A stretch of DNA of 46,063 bases from Ophioceras dolichostomum (Eukaryota > Ascomycota > Sordariomycetes > Magnaporthales > Ophioceraceae). Positions 9,336-20,961 of this stretch are shown here, piece after piece. A program made the translations under genes and the position numbers. The notes beneath the pieces are model-generated. The model did no database searches, had not been told where the DNA came from, and saw only the letters and a list, made by a program, of their open reading frames with translations. The stretch lies in contig PYST01000309.1 in assembly GCA_003049485.1 (NCBI GenBank), positions 1 through 46,063 on the forward strand. Direction: 5' to 3'. Each line of letters begins with the position of its first letter. Positions within the stretch are counted from its first letter, which is position 1.

Positions 9336-10108
9336 GGGAGGGAGACTCGGAACAGGAGTTTTATATGGCCACACCGACAACAAGGGCAGTGAGCTTGACC
9401 GAATCGGAGGCCTCTATTGGTGTGATTGGCTGGCTTGCTGGCTTCTCACCTTGATTTGTTCCGGATGCCTCTGCATGCCTCTAACGTCCCTGATACTTTC
9501 GTGTGCACGCGCATATATGTCATGTAGCTACAACTAGTCATTCGCTGACTTCCGGCTTCCTGCTGGCACAGTGCTTGAGATGGCGCGGTCATCTTCAGCT
9601 GAGACTCTCAGCCTCTCCCCGGACACAAGGCGGTGTACCTTTCCTGCCTGTTCCTCCGAGACGGTCCGTCTGCACCAGACAGAGGCGAGCCACTCAGTCC
9701 TTTATCCGCCGACAACAACGCCCGCCTCATCAAAGACTTCTATGCCTTGCATTTAAACCTCCCCTGATTCCTTAAAACTCAGAAGAAAGATATTAATAAG
9801 ATACATAGGTAGGCAGATGAGAAAAAGACGGCACATACTCTCGTCCTAGGCTCCATACCCTCGCCCCTTACCATTATATTCTCCGCGCCGTGGTTGCACG
9901 AATAACATACGTCATGGCACAATGTTCACGGACGACCCACCCACCCCTGGAATCGACTTCTACTCCTTGTCTTCCTTCATCATTCATTACTCGAGATGAC
10001 ACTCGGAACTGCTCAAGCTCCACCTGGCCGCGTGAAGGGGGCTGCTCAAAGTTGAGGAGAGCCAGCTACTTGAGCCCAAGACCCCCGGCTTTGCTAGTGT
10101 ATACCGCT

Positions 10109-11602
10109 TTACAACGCCTCACCAGCCGGGGTGGCATTCTCGTCCTGCTTGTCTTGGGTGATGGCAGTGGACGCTGACTTTTTCTTCAGCATCTTGGCTC
10201 CCTCTTCTTTCTTTAGGTGGTGGAGCACTTGGTGTCTGATCAAGAGCTCCGCATTTCTTATCGTTGGAGAAGTTAGCAGTCGTCCAGATTTTGGGGTAGG
10301 GGTAGAGGTGGACGGAGACGGTGATAAGTTTGGGACATCAGAAAGGAGAGCTCACCTTTTGCCAAAGATTTTCGTGACACTACCTACGTCTTCTGGGATG
10401 CGACCATTGTCTTCGCCGAAGTCGGCATAGCCATCAAACAGGTCCTTCGCGTTCTCCGAGAGCCGCGTCGGGTACCTCTTCGGTGCCAGATATCCGAGCC
10501 TGTTGCAGAGGTCCCGGATCCGCCGGTCGAGCTCCTTGCGCTCCTCCTCTCTGTCGCTGGTGCTGACGCTAGATTCTTTGCTTCCTCGGTCCTGGCTTCC
10601 GCTCGTCGGAGCGGGGTCAGTGGTTGTCTGCGGTGGCGGCGGTGACTGCTGCTGTTGTTGTTGTTGCTGCTGCTGCTGCTGAGCCATACTGGTAGCCGGG
10701 GATGTACCACGTGGAGTGGCGGATGAGGACTGAATGGTCAGCTTCTGCTTCTTGAGCATCGGACTGCCAATGACTCCCGCGGCCATGAGACCCTTGGCCC
10801 TCAGCCCCTGCATCAAGCCATTCTAGAGTTAGCATCTGGTCTTTGATTCCTTCGTTGTTGGGGGGTGGGGATGGGGCTAGCAGGACGCCTCGGCCTCCAT
10901 CCCCATACCGCCTCCCAGGCCGTCCTATGACGGGATGGAGAAGTCGTAGGGAGAGTGAGAGTCCTAGGCACTTACTACAACGGCAGAACGGGCACAATGC
11001 TGTTTTGCACTAGATGTACGGGCTCGGCTGATTAGCAAGGTGTTCTTGTATCTAGAAAGGGTGGATATACATACGCTTTCTTCTGTGCAAACGCCGGAAG
11101 GGCGCCGTCGACAGGGAACTGCATACCCTCTTCGGGTAGCATCACGAGGCAAGTCCAGTTAGTGGCTGCAGTGGCCGGATCGGCGCAAGGCTCCTCCTTG
11201 TATTCGGGCAGCTTGCCCTTGTGCCTCTGTTGGTACCACTCTGCGAGAAGGGATGGGATGTTAGTTTCGCCAACGCCACTGCTGATAGACGACCTTCATG
11301 GTGCGTGGGTCATGGGCGCCGCGGCCGTTCGCACCTTGCAGAATTCCGACCCAGTTCGTATCATCATTATCCAGTTCTGGCTCCTGTTCGGCAGGTTCGG
11401 GCTTGGGGATGGCCGGTGGCGGCGCTGGCCGTTTCACCGGAACTGTCGTGGCGATGCTCAGCTCCTGGATAGCATCTAGTTGCGCCTGGGTCAGCGGAGC
11501 CGGCCTCTGGAAGTAAGCTTGGTACTCCTCTTGGGCCGCGACCCAGAGCTTGACGGGCCCGAAATTCACAAGACCGTCTGGCGACTGTAGCCCTGCCGCC
11601 AT
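10109..11602 (-). CDS. dsRNA-binding-fold-like fungal protein with polyglutamine tract
   Basis: Five exons, complement(10109..10256, 10356..10822, 10976..11009, 11075..11240, 11335..11602), 360 aa. All donors are GT and all acceptors AG, and phases agree. Residues about 80-160 read NWVGILQEWYQQRHKGKLPEY, then NWTCLVMLPEEGMQF, then PAFAQKKAAKQHCARSAVV. That is the order of a dsRBM: helix with LxEWxQ, P-x-Y strand, central strand, then KKxAKQxxAxxAV. One exon is only 34 nt and encodes AKQHCARSAVV; without it the domain is broken. The acceptor before exon 4 could be 10823 (preferred; gives NGLMQGL) or a CAG 15 nt later. Exon 4 has a 12-glutamine run and S/T/P-rich disorder, then a helical KELDRRIRDLCNRLGY and KDLFDGYADFGED segment; the C-terminus is lysine-rich. 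Role is unknown; RNA binding is inferred from the fold pattern. Confidence 0.75.
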
Positions 11603-12197
11603 TGCTGCGAAGATGGTTGAAAGTGAAGTCTTGTTGAGCGCTTGTAGTGGTCGTGGGGATTTGGAGGGAAGGAGCCCGGAGTAAGGAAAAATTTAAGCAA
11701 GTGAGCATTTGAGCAAGGGAGCATTTAAGCAAGGCAACTCCATGTTGCCCGTTTGCGAAGAGTCGAGGCTCAAAAACCTGGAGGCCGTCCACCCACTCAT
11801 GGCGGGGTCGTACAAACAGCAGTCTTTCACGTGGGTACCTCTAGATGTCAACCCCCCTGACCGTGGCCGATCAAAAAGCCAAATGAATAAGAGGCTATTT
11901 CGCGTTCTCAGGTATATCGGCAAAGTCACACACTGAATTCCTCCAGTGAATTGGACAGTGAATTCTGGAAGATTGGGCTATCTGGTAAGGCTTCGGAAGG
12001 TCGGATTTCCTTACCTTCCCCCTCTACTTGAGCAAGAATTGATTAACAAAAGGAGCGCAACGGACGCAAACGACTCTTTTCGGATATTCGCCTCCAAGCG
12101 ATGCTGACAATGCATATTCGAATTTAATCTATGGGGTATAAATTGGGAATGTACGCGTTTGAAAGTAGACTAGTTCCTTCTTACGCTCTTCCGAAAT
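11603..12197. other. Intergenic: promoter of the dsRBM-like gene and 3' side of EFG1
   Basis: 595 bases between two minus-strand genes. A CACGTG E-box lies at 11828-11833, about 225 bp upstream of the 11602 start codon. No gene or RNA seen. Confidence 0.5.
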
Positions 12198-13178
12198 CTA
12201 CTCAAGGAAGCCGACGTCTTCGCTGTCGGTACCGCTGTCATCGCTCTCAGAGCCTTCAGCAACGTGCTCCTTCTTACTCCTATTGGGATTCCGACCGTTG
12301 GGCGCCTCATATTTGGAACGCGTGTGGTCCTTCTCGAGTGGCGCCGAATCAGAAACCGCCGGTTTTCGATTTGATGATTCGTTGTTCTGAGATTCAGCTG
12401 CGGGCTGGCCCTTTTTGCTAGAGCCTTGCGATCGCGAGGCTGCTTGTGAATCAGGGACCGGCTGTCGGTTTTGAAGCCTCCGTAGAGCGCCGGGTCCTGC
12501 CTCCATGGCCTTCTCGACGATGTGCCACAGGGGAGGGCGTTCTGATCGTAATGACAGCGTTGCCGACGCGGTCTTATCGTCCGTCTTCTCAGTCTTAGTG
12601 TAGAGGCTCACATACCGCTCCAAGAATGGGAAGTATATGGCGTAGTTGATGTCGACCTCGGCGACGTGCAGATCCGCTTGGAGCGATGCGATCTCCTTTG
12701 GGTCCTCCGTTTCACTCAGCCGTTGGCGCAACTGCCTCTCGAGTCTCTGAGCCTTCTTGCGTTCTGTAGCGTCCAGCGGTGGTGCTACTAATTAGTCTCG
12801 CGTGCCAAAGAATTTGGAAGGCCTTGTACTTTTGGCTTCCAAGGCTGGATGCGCCCGGCTTGGTGATGGCTTACCAAAAAACCGAACCATGTGATACTTC
12901 TTGATCATATGGTTCCGGTTTTTTTTGCCGTCATGCTGGGCTATCCTCTGCTTTAGAGCAGCAAGCTCATGCTTTAGGTCATCCCGCACGCCTGGGGGAA
13001 TATCCCCGTCGCCATGGTTTAGCTTCCGCTCGATCGTTCTCGCTCTCTTCTTGACGCCATTGAAGGACTCGGGTCGGGAGGGGTCGGTCTCGAGGACAGG
13101 TTTCTTGATCTTTTTGTGCTTTTTCGGCGGAGGTGCTCTGCCAGCATCGGCTTCAGACCTGGAGCGTTTTGTTCCCAT
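12198..13178 (-). CDS. EFG1: rRNA-processing protein Efg1
   Basis: Two exons, complement(12198..12763, 12875..13178), 289 aa. The intron (12764-12874, 111 nt) has donor GTAAGC and acceptor CTACAG. I chose this acceptor over a TAG 26 nt earlier because it restores the conserved reading MVRFFERKKAQRLERQLRQRL. The start is the ATG at 13178 (MGTKRSRSEADAG). Efg1 is a nucleolar factor of the small-subunit processome needed for 18S rRNA maturation. Supporting features: a basic KKHKKIKK segment, the PESFNGVKKRARTIERKL helix, KKNRNHMIKKYHMVRFFERKKA, VDINYAIYFPFLERYVSLYTKT, and a disordered charged C-terminal tail rich in S, D and E. It shares a divergent promoter with SEA4. Confidence 0.93.
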
Positions 13179-13720
13179 TCTGAAGGATTGATTGGCACGA
13201 TTGAGTTTCTCCGTGAGAGCTTCGTGATAACATCGTCGAGTGGTCCTCTTAAAACTTTCGTGCCCCGCACTGAGCGATACGGAGTCATGGATAAGCCCCA
13301 CGTGATGCTTCATGTGACTGGGAATCCCTCCTAATCGTCCCTTCCTCTAACGTCACAACACACCTGTTTTCAGGTTCAATCCGCATCGTGGTGTGGTTGT
13401 GCCTCGACGAGACGCAAGTTTCCGTTGTAATCTGATTCTATCTCCATATTCTTCGGCTACATGCGCCATTAGTCTCGCGGATACGGAATATTGCAGGCCA
13501 TGATGTGGTTCAACCAGCGATGCGCCAAGTTTTGAGTTGAGTAGACCCGGGCTGTGACTCGCGGGACTTCGAAAACTTAGACGGAGGTCGCCCAATTTAT
13601 CGATTAAAAGAACCTCTGGTCGGGGACACGAGCAGCATTTACCGGACCCATCCCCGGACCCATCTCCGGACCTATCTTGTGACTTGAACCTTCGGATCGG
13701 ACCAGACCTGCTCCTTCAAC
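13179..13720. promoter_or_regulatory. Divergent promoter between EFG1 and SEA4
   Basis: 542 bases separating the two start codons. CACGTG at 13299-13304 is followed within 10 bp by CATGTGAC; both resemble bHLH (Cbf1/USF-type) sites. Just before the SEA4 start there is a short repeat of the phrase CCGGACC near 13640-13670. No coding sequence seen. Confidence 0.5.
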
Positions 13721-16700
13721 ATGGATCGGCCGGAGCCAGGGTTGATCAAATGGTCCCCCAATGCTGCTTTCGACTCATTTCTCCATATCAACTTGCAGCA
13801 CCGGGTCGTCCAAGTCTACGAACCAACCGGACATGCTAAGCATGGCTTCTTCCAGTATAGGAAGCTCTCGCAGCATGATGACTTTCCCCCGCTTACAACC
13901 TACGACTGGTCGCCGACCTCTCGGGGTCTTCTCGCGGTTGGCACCTCCGGTGGGATTGTCAACCTCCTGAGGATTGACGACGACTCCAATGCGTATCTGG
14001 AGCTCAACCTCAAGATGGCCCGCATGTGCCAGGCCGTGGCTTTCAGCACGCAGGGCCTGCTGGCCGTGGGCCTGGACAGAGTCAGGAATGATCAGTGCCT
14101 CTATGTCTGGGACGTCAGTCGACTCTCTAACCTGAGTGCGACCAGCAAGGGCTTCCCAACGGACTCCATGCACTTCAACGAGCCGGCTTTCCGACACGAG
14201 CCCAGTGTGTCGGTGTCCAGCGTGAAGTTCTTCGAGGATAACCCTAATATGCTAGCCGTTGGCATCAAGGGACAGGGGCTGCGCATCCATGATCTTCGCG
14301 GTACGTCCGGTTTCTCCGGTTTCTCCTATGGGTCTAAGACACGCTGAGGTGCGTCGCCCTGCCGACAGTGTCGCATCGCAAACTCAACTGACAGATGTCT
14401 CTCCCCTTTTCGTCCTCTCTGGCTGGGTGGGACCGTCTCTCCACAGATCCGGGTCCGCCGAATAGTTTCCAGACAAAGTGCAACAACAACCTCGCCATTG
14501 ACTACGCAGATCCGAACTACTTCGCCTCGTCCGCCCTGGACCAGCCAGGGATCATGGTCTGGGACCGCCGTGCGACCAATCGCCACGTGGTGTCACCGTC
14601 CTATTTGGACGCGGTCGATGAAGGGCTGCCATGGGGCGGCGCCCTCAGGCTGGACAATGCCTTGGAGCTGGAATCTAACCCGGCCATGAGTGACAGCAAG
14701 AACTCCTTCATCCGTTCTCTGCGCTATAGCAGGGATCATAGGGGAATGCTCGCCGTGCTCTCGCGGACGGGCCAGCTGAAGATCCTCACAACAAACCCGG
14801 AGATCTCCTCTCCCGAATATGGAGTGGACGGCAGCCCCGAACTTTTGCAAGTGAGAAAGTCGTACGAGATGGATAACTACTTCTCGGATCCCAACCGCAA
14901 GAACGACCGCATCGTCTCGTTCGACTGGATCACCATGGGCGGTCCCGTGCGGCGGCCGAGATTGCTTGTTCTTCGCGCTAGCGGCGCCTTTGAGGTTCTT
15001 GAGGTGCCGTCATTCACGGGGTCGTACCCGTACAATCTAGTCCCTTGGCGAGCGCCTCACCGAGGTCTGGAGGGTGAGTCAGCCAACGTCCAAGTTGCTA
15101 TCCGCTCGTATCTCTGTTACACAATAATCCCCTGGATTCCACTTGACCAGTGTGTAGGGCTAACGGAAGTCTTACTGCAGGGGGTGGTCGATATCATTCT
15201 ATGATGCACCTTGAGCCGGCGCAGGCGGCCGATATCCTTGCACCAGTAATAGCCGAGGATGAGCTGTCCGATATTCCTCTATTTGGTCCGGAGCGGGCTG
15301 GTATCGGAACCATTGTCCACAAGGCGCTACAAACCCGTATCCGTGTGGATGATATCATCCAGGATACCGAAGCCTCCAGCGTACCGCTCCCCGACACGTT
15401 CAAGAACGCGTCAACCGTAGCGGAGAAGCTACGGGCGCTGAGACAGTACATCAAAGACATCGCAGCGCCCATCGAATCGAACGCTCCCAACTCCTCAGAA
15501 ACTTCGCCAGTCGCCGAGGCATCTAAGTGCCGCCTATATTCGAACCGGGAGCGCCATGAGATGCTGCTATCATCCACCATGACCGCAAGGGGGCTTCCGA
15601 TAAAGGCGCAGGCCTTCTTAGACCATGCTATGCTGTTGAGGGCCAAAGAAATGTATCTTTTCGATTATGAGAAGAACCGCAGCATCACGGCCGATGACCC
15701 TTGGCTGAGAGATACTTGGGCCTGGATAGCTGGTAAGAATGCCGACGCAACGGTCGATTCAATGCCCACGCAGCTTCTGAGGTGATGAGAGGCGATTCGC
15801 TGACCGACTAAACTACGCAGGAGCCGAGGATGCAGCGGCTGAGGGAGGGATGGAGTCCCACCCCCTCGATCTGAGCTTTATGGGCGTTGCGAGTATATGG
15901 CTGAACGATCTCGGTAAGTCATTGACTGTTATAGCTGAAGAGCCGAAGAATCGCGACGCAGAACAATACGATGAGCATAGTCCTAACTCATATTTGCGAA
16001 TGCAGGGAGAAGACCCCCCACAAGACTCGCGGAGGGCATTACCTCCAGCCCCGACATAGCCGCGTGGGAACGGTGTATTGCAACCATTTGCAAGAAGCGA
16101 GGATTCCCGCGATTCGACGGCGTGGCCACAAAGAAGCCCCATCACAGACAGTTGTGTCTTGAGATCTGTGGCTGGGGACGGTCTGCGCCGTCAGACCTCA
16201 AGGAATTTGAGCAGATCCCTGCTTCGGAAAAGTGGGCGACGTGGCATACCATGAGTGTCGCTCACGCTCTTTTCAGGGGCGACACGAGGGAGGCGGTGCA
16301 GCTTCTGAAGAAGGCGAGCCTGGAACACCCCGAGCTGCTCTTCGTCTCCCTCGCTCTCCAGCTCGTCGGAAGAGGCGATGGCGCTCTAGCCAAGGAACAG
16401 ATCGACTTCGATGAGAATGTGGCGTCGCAGACGGACCCTTACCTGAAAGCGATATCATCCTTCATAGCTACTGGCGACTGGAGCACGATCGCAAATCAGA
16501 AAACGCTGCCGCTGCGCGAGAGGGCGCTCGTCGCAGTGAGGCATCTCAAAGATGAGCAGTTGACACTGTGGCTACAAGCCGAGGTGGCCAGCGCAATCGA
16601 GACGGGAGACATCGAGGGCATCGTGCTGACCGGGATAACGGAGGGCATGATCGACGTGCTGGCCCGGTACGTGGACAAGTTCCACGACTACCAGACGGCG

Positions 16701-17300
16701 ACGCTGATCGCATCCGTCTGCGCTCCGCGGTACATGGACGACCACCGCTGCGCGGCCTGGCGCAAGGCCTATAGGGCCTACCTGCAACGGCACCGGGCCT
16801 TCTTCCAGCGTACCAAGTTCGAGGTTGAGAGCACCAAGAAAAGCAAGCGCGACGGCCAGCCCACCATCAAGCCGCCCTTCAGACAGATCGCCCTGCGGTG
16901 CATCTACTGCGACGCCCAGACGTCGCTGTTCTCCGGCTCGGGCGCGGGCGGCGCGGGGTCCTCGATCGCGGCCGCTGCCGCCGTTGCGGCTGAGCAGCAG
17001 AACCCGCTCACGGCGAAGCTGGCCAACGCGGGCATCAGCTGCCCGACCTGCAAGCGGCACCTGCCCCGTTGCGTGGTCTGCCTCGAGGTCGTCGGCCTGC
17101 CGCGCTCGGACAGGCCCGAGGCGTCGACGGACCCGCAGACCAGGCTCGCGGCGAAGTTCCCCACCTTCTGCCTGCGGTGCGAGCACGTGCTGCATCTTGA
17201 TCATGCTAGGCAGTGGTTCGCGAGGCATCTTGAGTGCCCTGTGCCGGAGTGTCGGTGCAGATGCAACTTCAGGGCAAACTCGGAGCTGAATTATCATTGA
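13721..17300 (+). CDS. SEA4: SEA4 / Mio: WD40-RING subunit of the SEACAT (GATOR2) complex
   Basis: Five exons: 13721..14300, 14447..15073, 15181..15732, 15821..15913, 16006..17300; 1048 aa. All junctions are GT/AG with consistent phase, and each restores expected protein text, for example IHDLR-DPGPPNSFQTKCNNNLAIDYAD, DTWAWIAG-AEDAAAEGGM and SIWLNDLG-RRPPTRLAEGI. The N-terminal 400 residues form WD40 blades (TYDWSPTSRGLLAVGTSGGIVNLL, CLYVWDVSRL, GIMVWDRR, RGMLAVLSRTGQLKIL). An alpha-helical middle follows (ALFRGDTREAVQLLKKASLEHPELLFVSLAL). The C-terminal 130 residues hold a zinc/RING module: RCIYCDAQTSLFSG, SCPTCKRHLPRCVVCL, FCLRCEHVLHLDHARQWF and CPVPECRCRCNF. SEACAT opposes SEACIT and so supports TORC1 activation by amino acids at the vacuole. 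The gene is intact. Confidence 0.95.
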
Positions 17301-17834
17301 GACTTGCTGGGGTTTGGAGGGCATTGGTCGGATCTTGGATGATAGGATGGGCTGGGTGGATGGATGCAATGGTATACTCTGGGGACTCTGCTTCCCAGAC
17401 TTCTCGCTTGAATGAAGGTGGCGTCAGTCTATTGCGTGTGTATCTCGAGCTAAATGAATCTTTATTTTTTAGAGTTCAGTTGAGCTGGGACTGTACAAAG
17501 ACCGTCAGAAGCAAGACTACAACGCCCTTTAAGGCGCAGAGACCAGTAGGTGGGATCAATTCACAAGTTCTCATCTTTGGCTGCTTTCCATGAACTTCGT
17601 ACTTCGAACCATCGAATCGGGTATCCTTGTCGTTATTTCGCCCGCCCTCACCGCCCTCGAAGGCGAAATAAAAGTGGGCCATCAGGGCAATTAAGGTCGC
17701 GTCACGGCCAGCCTTCCCTACACGCGACCTGGGGATTTTTCCAACCTCAGCCTTTGGTCTCGCTCTTGCGCAGCTCCACACCAGCAACTTGACCTTCCTG
17801 AAGCCAACACAGGGTCAAATCATCTAATTCCATC
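17301..17834. other. Intergenic: SEA4 3' side and POB3 promoter
   Basis: 534 bases between two plus-strand genes. It presumably contains the SEA4 3' UTR and POB3 promoter. No gene, RNA or clear motif seen. Confidence 0.5.
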
Positions 17835-19775
17835 ATGGCGGTCGTGTAAGTATCTCCTGCAATTTCCCAATGATCTACGTCGTCGCTAATTCGCCACGGT
17901 GAACTACAGGGAGAGTTTCGAAAACATCTACCTGGACCTGTCCGAGAAGAATGGCATGTGCAGGTTCGCCGATAGTGGTCTAGGATGGAAGCCAGCCGGT
18001 GGCGGTGAGGCCTTCACCCTGGACCACAGCAACATCGGCGGCGCGCAGTGGAGCCGAGCCGCGAAGGGCTACGAGGTCAAAATCCTACAGCGGAACTCTG
18101 GCATCATCCAACTCGACGGCTTCCAGCAAGAACACTACGAGCGGCTGAGCAAGATCTTCAAGAACTGGTATAGCGTCAATCTGGAGAACAGGGAACACTC
18201 GCTACGTGGCTGGAACTGGGGCAAGGCCGAGTTTGGCAAAGCTGAGCTCACCTTCAACGTGCAAAACCGCCCGTCGTTCGAAATTCCCTACACCGAGATC
18301 TCCAACACCAACCTCGCTGGCCGGAATGAGATCGCGGTCGAGTTCGCGGTCAACGAAGATGGCGGGAAGAGCAAGGGCAAGAAGGCTAGCGCCGGTCTGG
18401 ACCAGCTGGTCGAGATGAGGTTCTACATTCCCGGCACGACCACTAGAAAGGAGGCCGAAGGCGGTGATGCCGGCAGCGATGCCGATGAGGAGGAGAAGAA
18501 TGCCGTCACGCTGTTCTACGATACCCTCATCGAGAAGGCAGAGATCGGCGAGACAGCTGGTGACACGATCGCCACGTTCCTTGACGTCTTGCATCTCACA
18601 CCAAGGTATGCAACTTACCTCAACCCCATGGAACATACAGGAATGCTGGCTGGATGCTCATGTTTCTCTTCTCTTCTCTCTCTTTAGGAGTCGTTTTGAT
18701 ATCGACATGTACGACTCGTCCTTCCGCCTCCGGGGCAAGACCTACGACTACAAGATTCAGTACGAGCACATCAAGAAGTTCATGGTTCTTCCGAAGCCCG
18801 ACGAGATGCACTTCCTGCTCTGCATCGGCTTGGACCCGCCTCTGCGCCAGGGTCAGACCAAGTACCCCTTCGTCATCATGCAATTTAAGAGGGATGAGGA
18901 GGTGACTCTGGATCTGAACCTCACCGAGGAGGATTTGACCGGGAAGTACAAGGGCAAGCTCGAGGCACACTACGAGCACCCGCTGCACCAGGTCGTCGCT
19001 TGGGTCTTCAAAGGTTTGGCGAACAAGAAGGTCACCACTCCTGCGAAGAACTTCCAAACGTAAGTAATATCCTGCTCCCTCCCAGAACCAATGACCTAGG
19101 TCGTGCTAACAACATGACATCTTGCGCAGACACCGTGGTCAGATGGGCATCAAGTGCTCGATCAAAGCCAGCGAAGGGTTCCTGTACTGCCTGGAGAAGG
19201 CGTTCATGTTCGTGCCGAAGCCAGCGACGTACATCTCATACGAGCAGACGCAGTCTGTCACCTTCTCTCGTGTTGGCGGCGCGGGCTCGGCGCTCCAGAC
19301 ATTCGATATTACGGTCCAGATGAGGCCCAGCAGCGGCCTTGCGAGCTCGTACCAGTTCAGTAACATTAACAGAGAAGATCTGAAGGCACTCGAAAGCTTC
19401 TTCCAGTCCAAGGAGCTCCGAGTGAAGAACGAGATCGACGAGGACGCCAGTCTCATGGCTGCAGCGCTTCGGGCCGAGGCCATGGATAGCTCGGACGAAG
19501 AAATTACAGGACCCAAGGCGGACCGCGGGTCTGCCGACGAAGACGAAGAGAGCGTCGACGAAGACTTCCATACCGAGTCTGAGAGCGACGTGGCTGAGGA
19601 ATACGACTCGGCTCACGAGAGCTCCGGCTCGGGGAGCGGCTCGGACGGCGAGAGCGACGTCGACAAGCGGGTCCGGCGTAGCAACGACGACGACGATGAT
19701 GACGACGACGATGACGAGAGTGAGGAGGAGGAGAAGCAGAAGAAGCCGCCCAAGAAGAAGAAGAAGACCTCGTGA
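17835..19775 (+). CDS. POB3: POB3, SSRP1-like subunit of the FACT histone chaperone
   Basis: Four exons: 17835..17845, 17910..18605, 18688..19059, 19130..19775; 574 aa. The first exon codes only three residues plus two bases (ATG GCG GTC GT), then GTAAGT. Phases agree throughout. The N-terminal POB3/SSRP1 region shows ESFENIYLDLSEKNGMCRFADSGLGWKP, YSVNLENREHSLRGWNWG and PSFEIPYTEISNTNLAGRNEIAVEF. A linked PH-like pair follows, with DIDMYDSSFRLRGKTYDYKIQYEHI, LCIGLDPPLRQGQTKYPFVIMQF and GIKCSIKASEGFLYCLEKAFMFVPKP. The tail (about 470-574) is very acidic with a D run at 19687-19716 and ends in a basic KKPPKKKKKTS. There is no HMG box, as usual for fungal Pob3, where Nhp6 supplies it. It acts with Spt16 in the nucleus on nucleosomes during transcription and replication. 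Confidence 0.97.
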
Positions 19776-20961
19776 AGTGCCATCATCGCTGGTGTCTCAT
19801 CCTTTTTTTTATACCTCTTTCACCAGTCATGTTTTCTGTTTTGATATGGGACATCCAGAGGCGTTGAAGGCTGAAAATGGTGGAGCAGTCCGCCTTGCTG
19901 GATTTTTTTCTTTTTCTGAGCACCTGTTTCTAATTCACGATCACTCCTCCGGTGCGACGTCGAGTGGTCAATTTTATTTGATATTTCTTTGACCTAATCG
20001 TTTGCTCGCACACCAACCAGCCTTCGTGGGTCCTTGCATGGCTGGCTAATCAAGCCAGTCTCGATGGGAACAGCCAAGTCGGTGTCCGGAACCACGGCAC
20101 AAGACAGGACAAAGGGACTCCCAATCTTTTGACTCTTTCGCACGCCAGCCATTACGCCGAATACTCGTGGAGCGACTATTAGGGCTCTTCAGAGCTAGTA
20201 CAAAATATGACGTTCAAGCACTGACACATTTGATAACAGTCGTGATATGCGTGAGGCATCTGTGAGGCTAAACGTAGCTACCTATGAACATCACTCAGCC
20301 GTGCCTTGATCGACCTGTTGTCGTCACAGCACTCCGGATTTGATGTCAACGTTGCAGGCCAAGTGAGGGGTTGGTGCCTGCCCGCACAGGGCTGCCCCTG
20401 GAATTTTGCCCCCAGCTCCCAACTTTAGCAGGTAACCTATGCCCTGCCCCACCATTCAACGCACCACGAATGGCCGTGAACGGCACCAAGGCAACGCCGG
20501 TCGTAGGGCATCAAGCGTATCCCCCAAATGCTTTCAACCTCATCTCCTCTTTATTTTTCCAGCAAAGAAAATAGCCGAAATTTTCGTCTCACCGTTCCTC
20601 TGCGATCCGAAGTACTGCAGCCTTCAAGTTTTAGCTGTATCGTGCTCCGAGAAACCGTCACGCGACGCTCTGCCGCTTTCGACAAAAGCTCTTAGTTTTG
20701 CAGGCACGCTGCTGCCTGTCCACCGGAACCGACCGACCTACTCGACCGACCTGACTGCTGCCCAGCCATGTGCGCTCGGTGGTGAGCTCCCCTTCCGTTC
20801 GACGACCGCCTCGTCCGCCTGTCCTAGACATGCTGGATGCACCGATCGAAGGCTGCCGTACGACAGCAGCTCGTTGACCGATTCTCCGCGGAACACGTCT
20901 GCGGCCTATCTATCTGGATCCTTTTCTTTCCCTCTCAACAACAAAAGCATTTTAAACCAAC
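19776..20961. other. Intergenic: POB3 3' side and LOS1 promoter
   Basis: 1186 bases between two plus-strand genes. The last part before 20961 is pyrimidine-rich with ACAACAAAAGC just before the start codon. Several short open frames exist (for example 20439-21056), but they have no motif and overlap the LOS1 start. No RNA gene seen. Confidence 0.5.

Larger units (their letters stand above)
8515..10108. other. Long intergenic region with degenerate duplications
   Basis: About 1.6 kb between the kinase-like pseudogene and the 3' end of the next minus-strand gene. It contains two diverged copies of a roughly 100-bp element (8581-8680 and 8716-8830) and one short possible ORF (9123-9335), listed separately. 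From about 9400 to 10108 I see nothing recognisable. Confidence 0.5.
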
